6,449 bases of DNA from contig QNCA01000086.1 in the NCBI GenBank assembly GCA_003644325.1, positions 1 to 6,449 of the forward strand, in the 5' to 3' direction. The stretch comes from Planctomycetota bacterium (GTDB lineage Bacteria; Planctomycetota; B129-G9). Below, in pieces: positions 5,751 to 6,449 of the stretch. The notes beneath the pieces were generated by a model that saw only the letters and a program-made list of their open reading frames with translations, did no database searches and was not told the DNA's origin. Positions within the stretch are counted from its first letter, which is position 1, and every line of letters starts with the position of its first letter. Both the position numbers and the translations under genes were made by a program.

Positions 5751-6449
5751 TCTGCGACAAGTGGGAACACCACTCGGCCCACGGCGGTTATCACCAGGTC
5801 TGCCGCCGCCTGGACGCGGATGAACTGCGGCCGGGCCCGCTCTACGGGTTCCTGCGCAGGTTCCCCAAGACATTCGGCGGGTCGTTCCCGGATATCTGGG
5901 AGCGCTGGAGCGTGCCGTATCACTCCGCGCGCGAACTGGACGTCTTCCTGCGTTCAATGTGGGGCGGCAGCCGGATATACCACTTCCTCTACGGCGAGAA
6001 CACCGTCCGAATCCTCCCATACATCAAGCGGCGCGCGTGCAGGGTCGTATGCACGTTCCACCAGCCGGAAGAGATGCTCGAGCATGCGGAGCAGTTCCGG
6101 CGGACCATATCGAAACTGGACGGAATAGTCGTGCTCGCAAGGCACCAGATACCCTTCTACGCGCGACACGCCGACCGCGGGAAGATATTCTTCGTTCCGC
6201 ACGGCATAGACACGAAGCGCTTCTCGCCCGGCACGGAGCGCAGGGACCTGCGCCGTTGCCTTTTTGTCGGCAACTGGCTACGCTGCTTCGAGACGATGGC
6301 CGGCCTCGCGCGGCGCCTGGGCGAAGCCCGCCCGGATGTGAGGATAGACGTGGTGACGCTGGAAAAGAACTTCGCGCGCTTCAAAGAGATGCCGAACGTC
6401 CGCTGCCTGGCGGGAATAAATGAAGCGGAGCTGCTGCGCCTGTACCGCC
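5735..6449 (+). CDS. Glycosyltransferase family 4, N-terminal part (3' truncated by window edge)
   Basis: An open frame begins at the ATG at 5735 and runs without a stop to the right edge, giving 238 residues. AGGG at 5727-5730 with a 4-base spacer is a good Shine-Dalgarno site, and the gene overlaps the previous one by 16 bp, so translation is probably coupled. MRVGIVCDKWEHHSAHGGYH (1-20) is a first strand plus Gly-Gly acceptor loop, in a form seen in GT4 enzymes with a W-x-x-HS-x-x-GGYH start. VVCTFHQPEEM (104-114) and LDGIVVLARHQ (128-138) fit the end of the acceptor domain. FFVPHGIDTKRFSPG (152-166) is the classic GT-B interdomain linker. CLFVGNWLRCFETM (175-188) opens the donor domain where GT4 enzymes usually read G-R/N-x-x-x-x-K; Arg183 may serve here and the usual Lys is not obvious. 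The EX7E region lies beyond the window. Role: a further sugar transfer in the same polysaccharide pathway; specificity unknown. Confidence 0.87.
   Translation, partial: MRVGIVCDKWEHHSAHGGYHQVCRRLDADELRPGPLYGFLRRFPKTFGGSFPDIWERWSVPYHSARELDVFLRSMWGGSRIYHFLYGENTVRILPYIKRRACRVVCTFHQPEEMLEHAEQFRRTISKLDGIVVLARHQIPFYARHADRGKIFFVPHGIDTKRFSPGTERRDLRRCLFVGNWLRCFETMAGLARRLGEARPDVRIDVVTLEKNFARFKEMPNVRCLAGINEAELLRLYR

Overview
The window is part of a surface-polysaccharide (capsule, O-antigen or exopolysaccharide type) biosynthesis locus. All genes lie on the + strand, and coding density is close to 100% except for one 91-bp gap. By eye GC is roughly 60%, yet ATA (Ile) and AGG (Arg) codons are frequent. 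Shine-Dalgarno sites of the GGAGG/AGGG type precede some genes. This fits an uncultured or little-studied high-GC bacterium, probably Gram-negative because a capsule-transferase-like protein is present. I cannot assign a phylum.

Layout: (1) 2-454, the 3' end of a family-2 glycosyltransferase (GT2) gene that enters from the left. (2) 450-517, a symmetric 68-bp palindromic REP/MITE-like element. Its two ends are identical copies of GGTGACTGTCACC and its centre is a GC-rich hairpin. It supplies the stop codon of gene 1 and is followed by a second inverted repeat (513-544) that reaches the start codon of the next gene. (3) 546-6449, six tightly packed genes: a GT2 glycosyltransferase (546-1670), a CMP-sugar synthetase of the acylneuraminate cytidylyltransferase family (1667-2482), an unusual protein with a degenerate nucleotidyltransferase-like N-terminus and an unrecognised C-terminus (2454-3503), a protein resembling capsule-synthesis Kdo transferases KpsS/KpsC (3500-4552), and two GT4 glycosyltransferases (4554-5750; 5735 to beyond the right edge). 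Junctions overlap by 4, 29 and 4 bp, then a 1-bp gap, then a 16-bp overlap. This indicates one translationally coupled operon.

How the genes may work together (inference): the cytidylyltransferase would activate a nonulosonic acid or Kdo-like sugar as its CMP derivative. The KpsS/KpsC-like protein is a candidate to transfer it. The GT2 and GT4 enzymes would add the remaining sugars of the repeat unit. The most unusual parts are the 2454-3503 gene, placed between the CMP-sugar synthetase and the putative capsule transferase, and the palindromic element at 450-517. No sugar-biosynthesis enzymes (NeuB/NeuC type), flippase, polymerase or exporter lie in the window, so the exact sugar and export route are open.
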